NCBI GenBank assembly: GCA_021397845.1
Contig: CM038050.1
Span: forward strand, 112,395,891 to 112,459,890
Origin: Areca catechu
Taxonomy: Eukaryota > Streptophyta > Magnoliopsida > Arecales > Arecaceae
Length of the DNA: 64,000 nucleotides
Direction: 5' to 3'
Each line of letters opens with the position of its first letter. Position 1 is the first letter of the stretch. The notes under the pieces were generated by a model. It ran no database searches and was not told where the DNA came from. It worked only from the letters and a program-made list of their open reading frames with translations. The position numbers were made by a program, and so were the translations under genes. This document shows positions 42,606-57,673 of this stretch, piece after piece.

Positions 42606-45568
42606 ACTCTAAACCCGAAATAACCCGAAATCCTAAAACCTAAACCACCCTTGGACCTAAATGTCGAAACCCTAAACTGTAAATACTAAATCCATAAATC
42701 CTAAACCCTAACAACCTAAATCCTAAACACTAAATCCATAAACCCTAAACTCTAAAATCTAAACAATAAACCCTAAATCCCAACATCCTACACCCTAAAT
42801 CCTAAACCATTAAACCCTAAACCCTAAACCCTACAACACCAAAACTCTAAACCCTAAACCCTAAACCGTAAACCCCTAAACACTAAATCCAAAACACAAA
42901 ACCCAAAATACTAAATGCACAAACCCTCAACTCCAAACATTAAAACAAAAACCCTAAACCCAAAACATTAAATACAAAACCCTAAAACCTAAACCCTCAA
43001 CCCTAAATCCCTTAGCTACTTATGCTAAAACCTAAAACCATATACTCTAAAACTAAAACCCTAAACCCAAAATCCAAAAATTCTAAACCATAAACCCCAT
43101 TTCCCTAAACCCTAATCCCGAAAACCGTAAACTCTAAACCCTAAAATCTAAATAATAAACCCTAAACCCTCAAACCCTAAACCATTTATTCTAAAACCAA
43201 ACCCCACTAAACCCTAAGACATTAACCCCTGAACCCTGAAAAAAATTCCTAGCCCTCGAAAGCCTAATACCTAAATCCTAAACAAGTCCTAAACCCTAAA
43301 ACCCTAAAACCTTGAAACAAAATGCAAAACCCCCACCCATAACTCTAAACACTAAATACTAAATATTAATCAACTCTAAATGCTAAATCCAAAACCACTG
43401 AAACCCAAAATCCTAAACCCAAAGAACACTCAATGCTATATTATAAAATCATAAACCCTCAACCCTAAACCCTAAACCCTAAAATACTGAACACTAATTC
43501 CAAAACCCTAATCCCTAACACCCTAAATCGCAAACCCTAAAACATGAAATCCTAATCCCTAAAACCAAAAATCTGAAATACCCTAAAACCTAAACCTCGA
43601 CACCAAAAACCCTAAACTATAAATCCATAAACCCTAAACCCTAACATGCTAAATCCTAAAAACTAAATTCATAAACTAAAAACCCTAAAATCAAAACCCT
43701 AAATCCTAAATCCCAACATCCTAAACCCTAAACCATTTACACTAACCTAAACCCCTATATCATAATCCAAAACCACTAAACCCTAAACCTTACAATACCA
43801 AAACTCTAAACCCTAAACCCTAAACCAAAAACCCTAAATGCTAAATCCAAAACACAAAACACAAAACCCACAAACCCTCAACTCTAAACCTTAAAACCAA
43901 AACCTTAAACCCAAAACACTAAACACGAAACCCTAAAACATAAACCCTCAACCCTAAATCCCTTAGCACTTTATGCTAAATCCTAAAATCATATACTCCA
44001 AACCTGAAACCTGAAATCCAAAATCCCAAAATGCTAAATCCTAAACCCCAAACCCCAATGTCCTAAACCTTAAACCCTAAACTCTAAATGATAAACCATA
44101 AACCCTCAAATCCTAAACCATTTAGTCTAAAATCAAAACCCTAAACCCCAACCCTAAGACATTAAACCCTGAAACAAAAAAAAAAACCCTAAACCTTCAA
44201 AGCCTAATACCTAAACCCTAAATAATAAATCCTAAACCCTAAACCCTAATCCCAAAACCCAAAACCCAAAAACCCAAAACCCTAAGCATAAATACTCGAA
44301 CCCTGAACCCTAAACACTAAATCCTAAATATCAATCAACTAAACCATAATCCAAAAATACTAAAACCCAAAATCCTAAACCAAAAAAATAGTCAATGCTA
44401 AACCATAAAATCATAAACCATAAACGCTAAAATACTAAATACTAAATTCTAAACCCTAATCCCTAACACCCAAAACTGCAAACCATAAAATACAAAACCC
44501 TAAACCCTAAAAACAAAATACTAAATACTAAATCCTAATAAAACCTAAACCAAAAAACCTATACCCTAAACCCTAAACCCTAAACCCTAAACCCTAAGCC
44601 CCAAACCCTAAAATCGTAAATTCTAAACTCTAAACCATGAATTCCTAAAACCCTAAACCCTAAACCAAAACTCTAAAACCTAAATCAAAAATCCCAAATC
44701 CCAGAGTGCTAAACACTAAAACCGTAAACCATAAACCCTAAATCCCCAAATCCTAAACCCTAAATCCCCGAACCCTAAAAGCCTAAATCCTAAACCATAA
44801 ATCCTAAACCTTAAACCATTACATCCTAAAACCTAAACTCAAAAACCCTAAGCCCTAAATCCTAAATTCTAAATGCTAAAACCAAATGCCCGAAATTGAA
44901 AACCCTAAACCTTAAACCCAAAATTGCTAAAACCCTAAATCCTAAATCATAAACCCCAAAACCTAAACCCTCAAAACTTGAGCACTATACCCTAAAACAA
45001 AAATCCTAAACCCTAAATCACAACCCACTAAACCCTTAACCGTAATAACTAAACCCTATATCCAAGGCCCAAAACCCTTAAAGCCTAAAATCCAAAACAA
45101 TAAAACCAAAGCCCTAAAATGTAAACCCTAGCCCATAAACCCTAAAACCAAAATACCAAATGCCAAACCCTAGGCCCTAAACCCTAAACCATAAAACCCT
45201 AAGACCTAAACCGTAAATCCAAATCCTAGACCCTATATCCTAATCCATAAATCACTAAACCTTTAACCCCAACACTAATCCCTAAACCTAAACCATAAAA
45301 TCCAAAAACCCTAAACCCTAAACACTATAACCAAAATCCTAAAACATAAACCGCAAATCCTAAATGCTAAACCCTAAACCCTAAACCATACCCCTAAGCC
45401 CTAAAACCAAAAGACCAAAATCCTAACTCTTAAACCCTAAATCCTAAACCCTACACCCTAAATGCTAAACCCCAAACCCTAGATTACTTAACCCTAAACC
45501 CTAAACTGTAAATCCAAAAATCCTAAAACCCTAAACACTAAGCCCAAAATCTTAAAACCCCTAAATCC

Positions 45569-45668
45569 TTCCGCAAGTGCTAGCAAAATTTAATTATGTG
45601 CTTTGCATTCTGCATAGATAGGTTAGGATGGGTACAAATAGAATGTGGTACTGCACATTCTAGTAATC
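45569..45668 (+). repeat. Spacer A, copy 2
   Basis: Same core as copy 1 with very few differences (GATGGGTACAAATAG where copy 1 has GATGGGTAGAAATAG). Confidence 0.88.
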
Positions 45669-46412
45669 TAAACCCTAAACCGCCCAAAATCCAAAACCCT
45701 AAACCACCCTTGGACCTAAATGCCTAAACCCTAAACCCTAAATCCATAAACCCTAAATAATAAATCAAAAACCCTAAACCCTAGCACCCTAAACAATAAA
45801 CCCTAAAAACTAAATCCATAAACCCTAAACCCTTTACCATTTACCCTAAATTCTGAAATCCTAAAATCCTAAACCTTGAAACCAAAATCCTAAAATCGAA
45901 ATCCAAAACCCGAATCCTAAAATACTATACACTAAAACCATAAACATTAAACTCTAAACCCTACCGAAGACCCTCAAACACTAAGACTTAAACTCTAACT
46001 CCTAAACCCTAAATCCTAAAACCTATACCCTAAGCCCTAAAACCAAACCCTAAATCACTAAACCCTAAAACCCTAAACTGCAAATCAAAAATTCTTAAAA
46101 TCCTAAATGCTAAACAATAAACATTAAAACCAAAACCCTAAAACCCCTAAACCCTAAACCCAATGCTAAACCCTAAAACCATAAACCATAAACCCTAAAT
46201 TCTAAACCCTAAAACCATAAACCCTAAACCTTAAACACTAAAATCCTAAGCCCTAAACCCTAAAACCAAAACACTAAACCCTTAATCCTAAACCCAAAAC
46301 CCAAACACCCTACACCATGAACCTTAAAAGCTAAACCCTAAACCCTAAATCCAAAACCCAACTAATCCCTAGCCCTAAACCCAAAAAGCCTAAAATCTTA
46401 AGCCCTAAACCC

Positions 46413-46966
46413 TCTTATTTTCAATACAACTTTTAAGTTCCCCTATCCTTTGCACATTATTGTCCCTCCAATGAAACATAACACAAAAATAAACATGCTA
46501 ATGATATTCCCACCATCCATCATAATCAATCTCCTCTGTGACTATTATGCTAAAAAAATTACCAACTTGAAATGTACCATTGAGCTCCTGATCTAATATT
46601 GCAAGGTTTAATTGGAAGTGTAGTTGGTAGTCAGTTAAATCCAAGAAACATAACCTAAAGAAACACTCTCATGACATTCCCACCATCTATCATAATCGAT
46701 CACCTCTAAAAAATAAACACTTCATGACTATTATACTCATCATAAATATCGACTTTAATTGCACTATTGAGCACTTGCTCTAACAGTACGAGGTTTAAGT
46801 TCAAGTATTGTTAACAATCACTTCAACCCTTGTAGGAAAGCAAAGCTTCCACAAGTGCTAGCAAAATTTAATTAAGTGCTTTGCATTTTGCATAGATAGG
46901 ATTGGATGGGTACAAATAGATTGTGGTACTGCACATTTTAGAAGCTTTTTCTCTTAAATACAAGCT
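46413..46966 (+). repeat. Spacer B, copy 2
   Basis: Same layout as copy 1. It lacks the AAGACAAACACTCTCAT segment in the first half and has a short TTCAACCCTTGTAGGAAAGC segment before the A core that copy 1 has lost. Confidence 0.87.
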
Positions 46967-49900
46967 AAACTCTAAACCCGAAACCATCCAAAATCCTAAA
47001 CCCTAAACCACCCTTGGACCTAAATGCCTAAACCATAAATTGTAAGCAATATATCCATAAACACTAAACCCTAACAACCTAAGTCCTAAACACTAAATCC
47101 ATAAACCCTAAACCCTCAAATCTAAACCATAAACCCTAAATCCCAACATCCTAAATCCTAAACCCCAAACCACTAAACCCTAAACCCTAAACCCTAAAAC
47201 ACAAAAACTCTAAACCCTAAACCTTAAACCGTAAACCCCTAAACACTAAATCCAAAATACAAAATCCAAAACACTAAACGCACAAACCCTCAACTACAAA
47301 CATTAAAACAAAAATCCTAAACCCAAAATACTAAATACAAAACCCAAAAATCTAAACCCTCAACCCTAAATCCCTTAGCTCCTTATGCTAAATCCTAAAA
47401 CCATATACTCTAAAACTGAAATCCTAAATGCAAAATCCCAAAATTCTAAACCATAAACCCCATTTCCCTAAACCCTAAGCAATAAAACCGTAAACCCTAA
47501 TCGATAAAATCTAAATAACAAATTCTAAACCCTCAAACCCTAAACTATTTAATCTAAAACCAAAACCCTAAACCCCACTAAACCTAAAGACATTAACCCC
47601 TGAACCCTAAAAAAAAATCCTTAGCTCTCGAAAGCCTAATACCTAAACCCTAAATAACAAATCCTAAACCATAAACCCGAAACACAAACTCTAAAACCCT
47701 AAAACCTTAAACCAAAATGCAAAACCCCCAAACCCTAAACCCTAAATACTAAATCCTAAATATTAATCAACTCTAAATGCTAAATCCAAAAACACTAAAA
47801 CCCAAAATCCTAAACCCAAAAAACACTCAATGCTAAATCCTAAAATCATAAACCCTTAAGCATAAACCGTAAAATACTGAACACTATCTCCAAAACCCTA
47901 ATCCCTAACACCCTAAACCGCAAATCATAAAACACAAAATCCTAAAACCTAAAACCAAAAATCTGAAATACAAAACCCTAAATCCCTTAGCTCTTTATGC
48001 TAAATCCTAAAACCATATACTCTAAACCTGAAACCCGAAATCCAAAATCCCAAAATCCTAAATCCTAAACCCTAAATCCCAACGTCCTAAACCCTAAACC
48101 CTAAATTCTAAAAAATAAACGTCCCAAACCCTAAACCCTCAAACCCTAAACCATTTAGTCTAAAACCAAAACCCTAAATCCCACTAAACCCTAAGACATT
48201 AACCCGTGAAACCCAAAAAAAATCTTTAAACCTTAAAAGCCAAATACCTAAATCCTAAATAATAAATCCTAAACCCTAAACCCTAATCCCAAAAACCCTA
48301 ATCATTAAACCTTAAATCATAAGCCTTAAACCAAAACCCAAATCCCAAAAACCCTAAACCCTAAGCACAAACACTCAAACCCTGAACCCTAAACACTAAA
48401 TCCTAAATATTAATCAACTAAACCATAATCCAAAAACACTAAAATCCAAAATCCTAATCCGGAAAAATAGTCAATGCTAAACCCTAAAATCATAAACCCT
48501 AAACCCTAAAATACTTAATACAAAATCCTAAACCCTAATCCCTAACACCCAAAAATGCAAACCCTAAAATACAAAACCCAAAACCCTAAAAACGAAAATC
48601 CAAAATAATAAATCCTAATAAACTAAACCATCAAACCTATACCCTAAACTCTAAACCCTAAGCCCCAAACCCTAAAACTCTAAACCCCTATAGCACTTAA
48701 CCCTAAACCCTAAACCCTAAACCTAAACCGCTAGAAAATGAATTTAAAATCTAGGCCTGAAAAACAAAACACTAAACACTAAGCCTTAAATCATAAGCCA
48801 CTAAATCGTAAATCCTAAACTCTAAACCATGAATTCCTAAAACCTTAACCCTAAACCAAAACTCTAAAACCTAAATCAAAAATTCCAATTCCCAAATTGC
48901 TAAACACTAAAACTGTAAACCATAAACCCTAAATCGCCAATCCCTAAACCCCCAAACCCTAAAAGCCTAAAATCTAAACACAAAACACTAAATAAAAAAC
49001 CCTAAAACCTAAATCCTCAACCCTAAATCCCTTAGCTCCTTATGCTAAATCCTAAAACCATATACTCTAAAACGGAAACCCCAAACCCAAAATCCCAAAA
49101 CTCTAAACCATAAACCCAATTTCCCAAATCCCTAATCCCTAAATCCGTAAACCCTAAACCCTAAAATCTAAATAATAAACCTTAAACCCTCAAACCCTAA
49201 ACCATTTAGTCTAAAACCAAAACCCTAAACCCCACTAAATCCTAAGACATTAACCCCTGAACCCTAAAAAAAAAACCCTAGCCCTCGAAAGCCTAATACC
49301 TAAACCCTAAACAACAAATCCTAAACTGTAAACCCTAAACCCTTAAAACCTAAAACCTTAAACCAAAATGCAAAACCCACAAACCCTAAACCCTATACAC
49401 TAAATCCTAAATATTAATCAACTCTAAATGCTAAATCTAGAAACACTAAAACCCAAAATCCTAAACCCAAAAAATACTCGGTCCTAAATATTAAAATCAT
49501 AAACCCTCAAGCCTAAACCTTAAAATACTGAACACTAACTCCAAAACCCTAATCCCTAACACCCAAAACCGCAAACCCTAAAACACAAAACCCTAAAACC
49601 AAAAATCTGAAATACCCTAAAACCTAAACCTCGACACCATAAACCTTAAACAATAAATCCATAAACCCTAAACCCTAACATGATAAATCCTAAAAACTAA
49701 ATCCATTCTAAACCCTAAATCCTAAATTCCAACATCCTAAACCCTAAACCATTTACACTAACCTAAACCCCTATATCATAATCCTAAACAACTAAACCCT
49801 AAACCCTAATCCCTATAACACCAAAACTCTAAACCCTAAACCCTAAACCAAAAACCCCTAAATGCTAAATCCAAAATACAAAACCCACAAACCCTCAAAT

Positions 49901-51710
49901 CTAAACCTTAAAACCAAAACCCTGAACCCAAAACTCTAAACATAAAACCCTAAAACCTAAACCCTAAACCCAAAATCTCTTAGTTCTTTATGCTATATCC
50001 TAAAACCATATACTCTAAACCTGAAACCCGATATCCAAAATCCCAAATGCTAAATCCTAAACCCAAAACCCCAACGTCCTAAACCCTAAACCCTAAAATC
50101 TAAATAATAAACCCTAAACCCTAAACCCACAAACCCTAAACCATTTAGTCTAAAACCAAAACCCTAAGACATTGACCCCTAAAACCCAAAAAAATCCCTA
50201 AACCTCAAAAGCCGAATACCTTAACCCTAAATAATAAATCCTAAACCCTAAACCCTTATCCCAAAAACCCTAATCATTAAACCTTAAATCATAAGCCTTA
50301 AACCAAAACCCAAATCCCAAAAACCCTAAACCATAAGTACAAGCACTCAAACCCTGAACCGTGAACACTAAATCCTAAATATTAATCAACTAAACCATAA
50401 TCCAAAACACTAAAACCCAAAATCCTAAACCAGAAAAATAGTCAATGCTAAACCCTAAAATCATAAACCCTAAACCCTAAAATACTAAATACTAAATCCT
50501 AAACCCTAATCCCTAACACCCAAAACTGCAAGACCTAAAATACAAAATCCAAAAGTCGAAAAACAAAAATCCAAAATATTAAATCCTAATAAAACCTAAA
50601 CCTATACCCTAAACCCTAAACCCTAATCCCCAAAACCTAAAACTCTAAACCCCTATAGCACTTAAACCTAAACCCTAAACCCTAAACCTAAACCTCTAGA
50701 CAATGAATTCAAAACCTAAGCCTGAAAAAAAAACACTAAACGCTAATCCTTAAATCATAAGCCACTAAATCATAAATCCTAAACTCTAAACAATGAATTC
50801 CTAAAACCTTAACCCTAAACCAAAACTCTAAAACCTAAATCAAAAATTCAAAAACCCAAAGTGCTAAACACTAAAACCGTAAACCATAAACCCTAAATCC
50901 CCAAACCCTAAACCCCCAAACCCTAAAACCCTAAATCCTAAACCATAAACCATAAACCATAAATCCTAAACCTTAAACCCTTACATCCTAAAACCTAAAC
51001 TCAAAAACCCTAAGTCCTAAATCTTAAATGCTAAAAGCTGAAACCAAATGCCCAAAATTGTAAACCCTAAACCTTAAACCTTAAATCCTAGATTGCTAAA
51101 ACCCTAAATCCTAAATCATAAACCCAAAAACCTAAACCCTCAAAACTTAAACACTGTACCCTAAAACAAAAACCCTAAACCCTAAATCATTACCCACTAA
51201 ACCCTTAACCCTAATCACTAAACCCTAAATACAAAGCCCAAAATCCTTAAAGCCTAAAATCCAAAACAATAAAACCAAAGCCCTAAAATTTAAACCCTTG
51301 GCCCTAAACCATAAAACCAAAATACCAAATGCCAAACTCTAAACCTTAAAACCCTACGACCTAAACCCTAAATCCAGAATCCTAGACCCTATATCCTAAT
51401 CCATAAATCCCTAAACCTTTAACCCTAACACTAATCCCTAAACCTAAACCATAAAATCCTAAAATCCTAAACTTTAAACACTATAACCAAAATCCTAAAA
51501 CATAAACCCCAAATCCTAAATGATAGATCGTAAACCCTAAAACCTACCCCTAAGCCCTAAAACCAAAACACCAAAACCCTAACTCTTAAACCCTACACCC
51601 TAAACATTAAACCCCAAACCCTAGATTACTTAACCCTAAACCCTAAACTGTAAATCCAAAAATCCTAAAACCGTAAACACTAAGCCCAAAATCTTAAAAC
51701 CCCTAAACCG

Positions 51711-51800
51711 TTCCGCAAGTGCTAACAAAATTTGATTATGTGCTTTGCATTCTCCATAAATAGGTTAGGATGGGTATAAATAGATTGTGGTACTGCATAT
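51711..51800 (+). repeat. Spacer A, copy 3
   Basis: Same core but shortened: after TGTGGTACTGCATAT the ATTCTAGTAATC tail is missing. Confidence 0.85.
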
Positions 51801-52649
51801 AAATCCAAAATCCTAAATCCTAAACAACCCTTGGACCTAAATACCTAAACCATAACTCCACAAATCCTAAATAATAAATCCATAAACCCTAAACCCTAGC
51901 ACACTAAACCCTAAAAACTAAATCCTCAAACCCTAAACCCTTTACCATAAATTCTGAAATCCTAAAATTCTAAACCTTGAAACCAAAATCCTAAAACCGA
52001 AATCCAGAATCCCAAATCCTGAAATACTATACACTAAAACCATAAACACTAAAGTCAAAACCCTACCCTAGACCCTCAAACCCAAAGACATAAATCCTTA
52101 ACTCCTAAATCCTAAAACATACCCTAAACCCCGAAACCAAAACCTTGAATCCACACCCTAAATCACTAAACCCTAAAACCCTAAATTGTAAATCAAAAAT
52201 TCTTATAATCCTAAAATGCTAAGCAATAAACATTAAAACTAAAACCCTAAAACCCCTAAATCCTAAACCCAATGCTAAACCCTAAACCCTAAATGCTAAA
52301 CCCTAAAACCATAAACCCTAAACCCTAAACACTAAAATCCAAAGCTATAAACCCTAAAACCAAAACACTAAACCCTTAATCCTAAACTTGAAACCTAAAC
52401 ACCCTGCACCATGAACCTTAAAAACTAAACCCTAAACCCTGGAATCCTAAACACTAAACCCTAAATCCCAAACCCTAAATCCAAAACACCACTAATCCCT
52501 AGCCCTAAACCCAAAAAGCCCAAAATCTTAAGACCTAAATCCTAAACCCTAAAACCTAGACCCTAAACCCAAAAATCCTACACCCAAAACTCTAAAAGCT
52601 AAACTCAAAACCCTAAACACTAAACCCCTAAACTCAAAACCCTAAACCC

Positions 52650-53210
52650 TCTTATTTGCAACACAAATTTTGAGTTCCCCTATTCTTTGCACTTTATTGT
52701 CCCTCCAATGAAACATAACACAAAAATAAACACGCTAACGATATTCCCACCATCCATCATAATCAAACTCCTCTGTGACTATTATGCTAATAAAAAAAAC
52801 TAACTTGAAATGTACTATTGAGCTCCTGATCTAATATTGCAAGGTTTAATTGGAAGTGCAGTTGGCAGTCAGTTCAACCTAAGAAACATAACCTAAAGAA
52901 ATACTCTCATGACATTCCCACCATCTATCATAATCGATCACCTCTAAAAAATAAACACTTTCATGACTATTATGCTCATCATAAATACCGACTTCAATTG
53001 CACTATTGAGCACTTGCTCTAATAGTACGAGGATTAATTTCAAGTATTGTTAACAATCACTTCAACCCTCGAATATAGGAAAGCAAGGCTTCTGCAAGAG
53101 CTAGCTAAATTTAATTAAGTGCTTTGCATTTTGCATAGATAGGATAGGATGGGTACAAATAGATTGTGGTACTGCACAGTTTAGTAACTTTTTCTCTCAA
53201 ATACAAGCTA
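52650..53210 (+). repeat. Spacer B, copy 3
   Basis: Same layout as copy 2, with the longer TCGAATATAGGAAAGCAAGG segment before the A core. The same first-half deletion as in copy 2 is present. Confidence 0.87.
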
Positions 53211-56200
53211 AACTCTAAACCCAAAACCACCCAAAATCCTAAACCCTAAACCACCCTTGGACCTAAATGCCTAAACACTAAACTATAAATAATAAATCCA
53301 TAAACCCTAAAGCCTAACAACCTAAATCCTAAACACTAAATCCATAAACTCTAAACCATAAAATCTAAACCATAAACCCTAAATCCCAGCATCCTAAACC
53401 CTAAACCCTAAATCGCAGCATCCTAAACCCTAAACCCCAAACCACTGAATCCTAAACCATAAACCCTAAACCCTACAACACCAAAACTCTAAATCCTAAC
53501 CCTAAACCGTAAACCCCTAAACACTAAATCCAGAAAACAAAACCCAAAACACTAAATGCACAAACCCTCAACTCCAAATGTTAAAACAAAAACCCTAAAC
53601 TGAAAACACTAAATACAAAACCCTAAAACCTAAACCCTCAACCCTAAATCCCTTAGCTCCTTATGCTAAATCTTAAAACCATTTACTCTAAAACTGAAAC
53701 CTTAATCCCAAAATTCCAAAATTCTAAACCATAAACCCCATCTCCTTAAACCCTAAGCCCTAAAACCGTAAACCGTAAACCCTAAAATCTAAATAATAAA
53801 CCCTAAACCCTCAAACCCTAAACCATTTAGTCTAAAACCAAAATCCTAAACTCCACTAAACCCAAAGACATTAACACCTGAACCTTAAAAAAATTCCTGG
53901 CCCTCGAAAGCCTAATACTTAAACCCTAAACAACAAATCCTAAACCGTAAACCCTAAACCCTAAAACCCTAAAACCTTATACCAAAACACAAAACCCCCA
54001 AACCCTAAACCCTAAACACTAAATCCTAAATATTAATCAACTCTAAATGCTAAAAAACACTAAAACCCAAAATTCTAAACCCAAAATACACTCAATGCTA
54101 AATCCTAAAAACATAAACCCTCAAGGCTAAACCCTAAATCCTAAAATACTGAACACTAACTCCAAAATGCTAATCCCTAGCACCCTTACCCGCAAACCCT
54201 AAAACACAAAATCCTAAACCCTAAAACCAAAAATCAGAAATACCCTAAAACTTAAACCTCGACACCATAAACCCTAAACAATAAATCCAAAAACCCTAAA
54301 CCCTAACATGCTAAATCCTAAAAACAAAATCCATAAACCATAAATCCTAAAATTTAAACCATAGATCCTAAATCCCAACATCCTAAACCATAAAACATTT
54401 ACACTAACCTAAATCCCTATATCATAATCCTAAACCACTAAACCCTAAACCCTAAACCCTACAACAACAAAACTCTAAACCCTAAACCCTAAACCAAAAA
54501 CCCCTAAATGCTAAATCCAAAATACAAAACCCACAAACCCTCAACTCTAAACCTTAAAACCAAAACCCTAAATCCAAAATACTAAACACAAAACCCTAAA
54601 ACCTAAACCCTCAACCCTAAATCCCTTAGCTATTTATGCTAAATCCTAAAACCCTCTAAACCTGAAACCCGTAATCCAAAATCCCAAAATGCTAAATCCT
54701 AAACCCTAAATCCCAACGTCCTAAACCTTAAACCCAAAAATATAAATAATAAATCCTAAACCCTAAACCCTAAAAACCTAAACCATTTAGTCTAAAACCA
54801 AAACCCTAAACACCACTAAACCCTAAGACATTAACCCATGAAACCCAAAAAAAATCCCTAAACCTCGAAATCCTAATACCTAAACCCTAAACCCTAATCC
54901 CAAAAACCCTAAACCTTAAACCTTAAATCATAAGCCTTAAACCAAAACCCAAAACCAAAAAACCCTAAACCCTAAGCACAAACACTCAAGCCCTAAACCC
55001 TAAACACTAAATCCTAAATATTAATCAACTAAACCATAATCCAAAAACACTAAAACCCAAAATTCTAAACCAGAAAAATAGTCGATGCTCAACCCTAAAA
55101 TCATAAACCCTAAACCCTAAATACAAAATACTAAATCCTAAACCCTAATCCCTAACACCCAAAATTGCAAACCCTAAAATACAAAACCCAAAACCCTAAA
55201 AACAAAAATCCAAAATACTAAATCCTAAAAAAAGCTAAACCTAAACCATAAAACCTATACCCTAAACCCTAAATCCAAAACCAGAAGCCCCAAACCCTAA
55301 AATTCTAAAACCCAAAGCACTTAACCCTAAACCTAAATCTCTAGACAATGAATTCAAAACCTAGGCCTGAAAAACAAAACTCTAAACGCTAAGCCTTAAA
55401 TCATAAGCAACTAAATCATAAATCCTAAACTCTAAACCATGAATTCCTAAAATCCTAAACCCTAAACCCTAAACCAAAGCCCTAAAACCTAAATCAAAAA
55501 CTCCAAATCCCAACATGCTAAACACAAAAACCATAAACCATAAATCCTAAATCCCCAAATCCTAAACCCTAAACCCCCAAACCCTAAAAGCTTAAATCCT
55601 AAACCTTAAACCCTTACATCCTAAAAACTAAACTCAAAAACCCAAAGCACTAGATCCTAAATGCTAAAAGCTGAAACCAAATGACCGAAATTGTAAACCT
55701 TAAGCCTTAAACCCTAGATTGCTAAAACCCTAAATCCTAAATCATAAACCCAAAAACCTAAACCCTCAAAAGTTGAACACTATACTCCAAAACAAAAACC
55801 CTAAACCCTAAATCATAACCCACTAAATCCTTAACCGTAATCAATAAACCCTAAATCCAAAGCCCAAAAGCCTTAAAGCCTAAAATCAAAAACACTAAAA
55901 CCAAAGCCCTAAAATGTTAACCCTAGGCCCTAAACCCTAAAACCAAAATACCAAATGCCAAACCCAAGGCCCTAAACCCTAAACCTTAAAATCCTTAGAC
56001 CTAAACCCTAAATCCAGAATCCTAGACCCTATATCCTAATTCCTAAATCACTAAACCTTTAACCCTAACACTAATCCCTAAACCTAAACCATAAAATCCT
56101 AAAACCCTAAACACTATAACCAAAATCCTAAAATATAAAGCCCCAATCCTAAATGCTAAACCTTAAACCCTAAACCCTACCCCTAAGCCCTAAAATCAAA

Positions 56201-56330
56201 AGATCAAAACCCTAACTCTTAAACCCTAAATCCTAAACCCTACACCCTAAACCCTAAACCCCAAACCCTAGATTACTTAACCCTAAACACTAAGCCTAAA
56301 ATCTTAAAACCCCTGAATCCTTCCGTAAGT

Positions 56331-56420
56331 GCTAGCAAAATTTAATTATGTGCTTTGCATTCTGCATAGATAGGTTAGGAAGAGTACAAATAGATTGTGA
56401 TATTGCATATTCTAGTAATC
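56331..56420 (+). repeat. Spacer A, copy 4a
   Basis: Same core with several changes (GTAAGTGCTAGC, GGAAGAGTACAAATAG, GTGATATTGCATATTC). First of two copies in unit 4. Confidence 0.85.
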
Positions 56421-56768
56421 TAAACCTTAAACCATCCAAAACCTAAAACCCAAAACCACCCTTGGACCTAAATGCCTAAACCCTAAACCCTAACTCTATA
56501 AACCCTAAATAATAAATCCATAAACCCTAAACCCTAGCACACTAAACCCTAAAAACCTAAACCATAAAATCCTAAAACCCTAAACCCTAAACAGTATAAC
56601 CAAAATCCTAAAACATAAACCCCAAATCCTAAATGCTAAACCCTACACCCTAAACCCCAAATCCCAAACCCTAGATTACTTAACCTTAAACCCTAAACTG
56701 TAAATCCAAAAATCCTAAAACCCTAAAACCCTAAACACTAAGCCCAAAATCTTAAAACCACAAAACCT

Positions 56769-56868
56769 TTCCGCAAGTTCTAGCAAAATTTAATTATGTG
56801 CCTTGCATTCTGCATAGATAGATTAGGATGGGTACAAATAGATTATGGTACTGCACATTCTAGTAATC
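56769..56868 (+). repeat. Spacer A, copy 4b
   Basis: Second copy in unit 4 (GCAAGTTCTAGC, GTGCCTTGCATTCTGC). It is closer to copies 1 and 2 than copy 4a is. Confidence 0.85.
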
Positions 56869-57673
56869 TAAACCCTAAACCATCCAAAATCCAAAACCCT
56901 ACACCATCCTTGGACCTAAATGCCTACACCCTAAACCCTCACTCCACAAATCTTAAATAATAAATCCGTAAACCCTAAGCCCTAGCACACTAACCCCTAA
57001 AAACTAAATCGATAAACCCTAACCCTTTACCCTAAATTTTGAAATCCTAAAATCCTAAACCTTGGAACCGAAATCAAAAATCCTAAAGTCCGAAATACTA
57101 TACATTAAAACCATAAACACTAAAGTCTAAACCCTACCCTAGACCCTCGAACCCTAACACCTAAACCCTAACTCCTAAACCCTAAATCCTAAAACCTATA
57201 CCTAAACCCTAAAACCAAAACCTTGAATCCACACCCTAAATCACTAAACCCTAAAAACCTAAACTGTAAATCAAAATTTTTTAAAATCTTAAAATGCTAA
57301 ACAATAAACATTAAAACCAAAACACTAAAACCCATAAACCCAAAATCCTAAAACCATAAACCCTAAACCCTAAACACTAAAATCCTAAACCCTAAACCCT
57401 AAAACCAAAACACTAAACCTTTAATCCTAAACCCGAAACCCAAACACCCTACAACGTGAACCTTAAAAACTAAATCCTAAACCCTAGAATCCTAAAGCCT
57501 AAACCATAAATCCCAAACCCTAAATCCAAAACCCCACTAATCCCCAGCCCTAAACCCAAAAAGCCTAAAATCATAAGCCCTAAATCCTAAACCCTAAAAT
57601 CCTACACCCAAAACTCTAAAACCTAAACTCAAAACCCTAAACACTAAACCCCTCAACTAAAAACCCTAAACCC

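Larger units (their letters stand above)
39998..44596 (+). repeat. Higher-order unit 1 (about 4.6 kb)
   Basis: Landmarks in order: AGCCCC start, GAATTC-containing block (40168), spacer A (41091-41190), spacer B (42061-42605), then two CTTAGC-TTATGCTAAA landmarks (43011, 43961). This is the reference arrangement. Confidence 0.85.
44597..50625 (+). repeat. Higher-order unit 2 (about 6.0 kb, with internal duplication)
   Basis: Spacer A at 45569-45668, spacer B at 46413-46966, then four CTTAGC landmarks (47373, 47985, 49030, 49978) instead of two. A second AGCCCC block (48661) lies between the pairs. The extra ~2 kb is a tandem duplication of the right part of the unit with a loss between 47373 and 47985. 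Confidence 0.8.
50626..55285 (+). repeat. Higher-order unit 3 (about 4.66 kb)
   Basis: Spacer A 51711-51800, spacer B 52650-53210, CTTAGC landmarks 53651 and 54624. It matches unit 1 in order and spacing. Confidence 0.85.
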
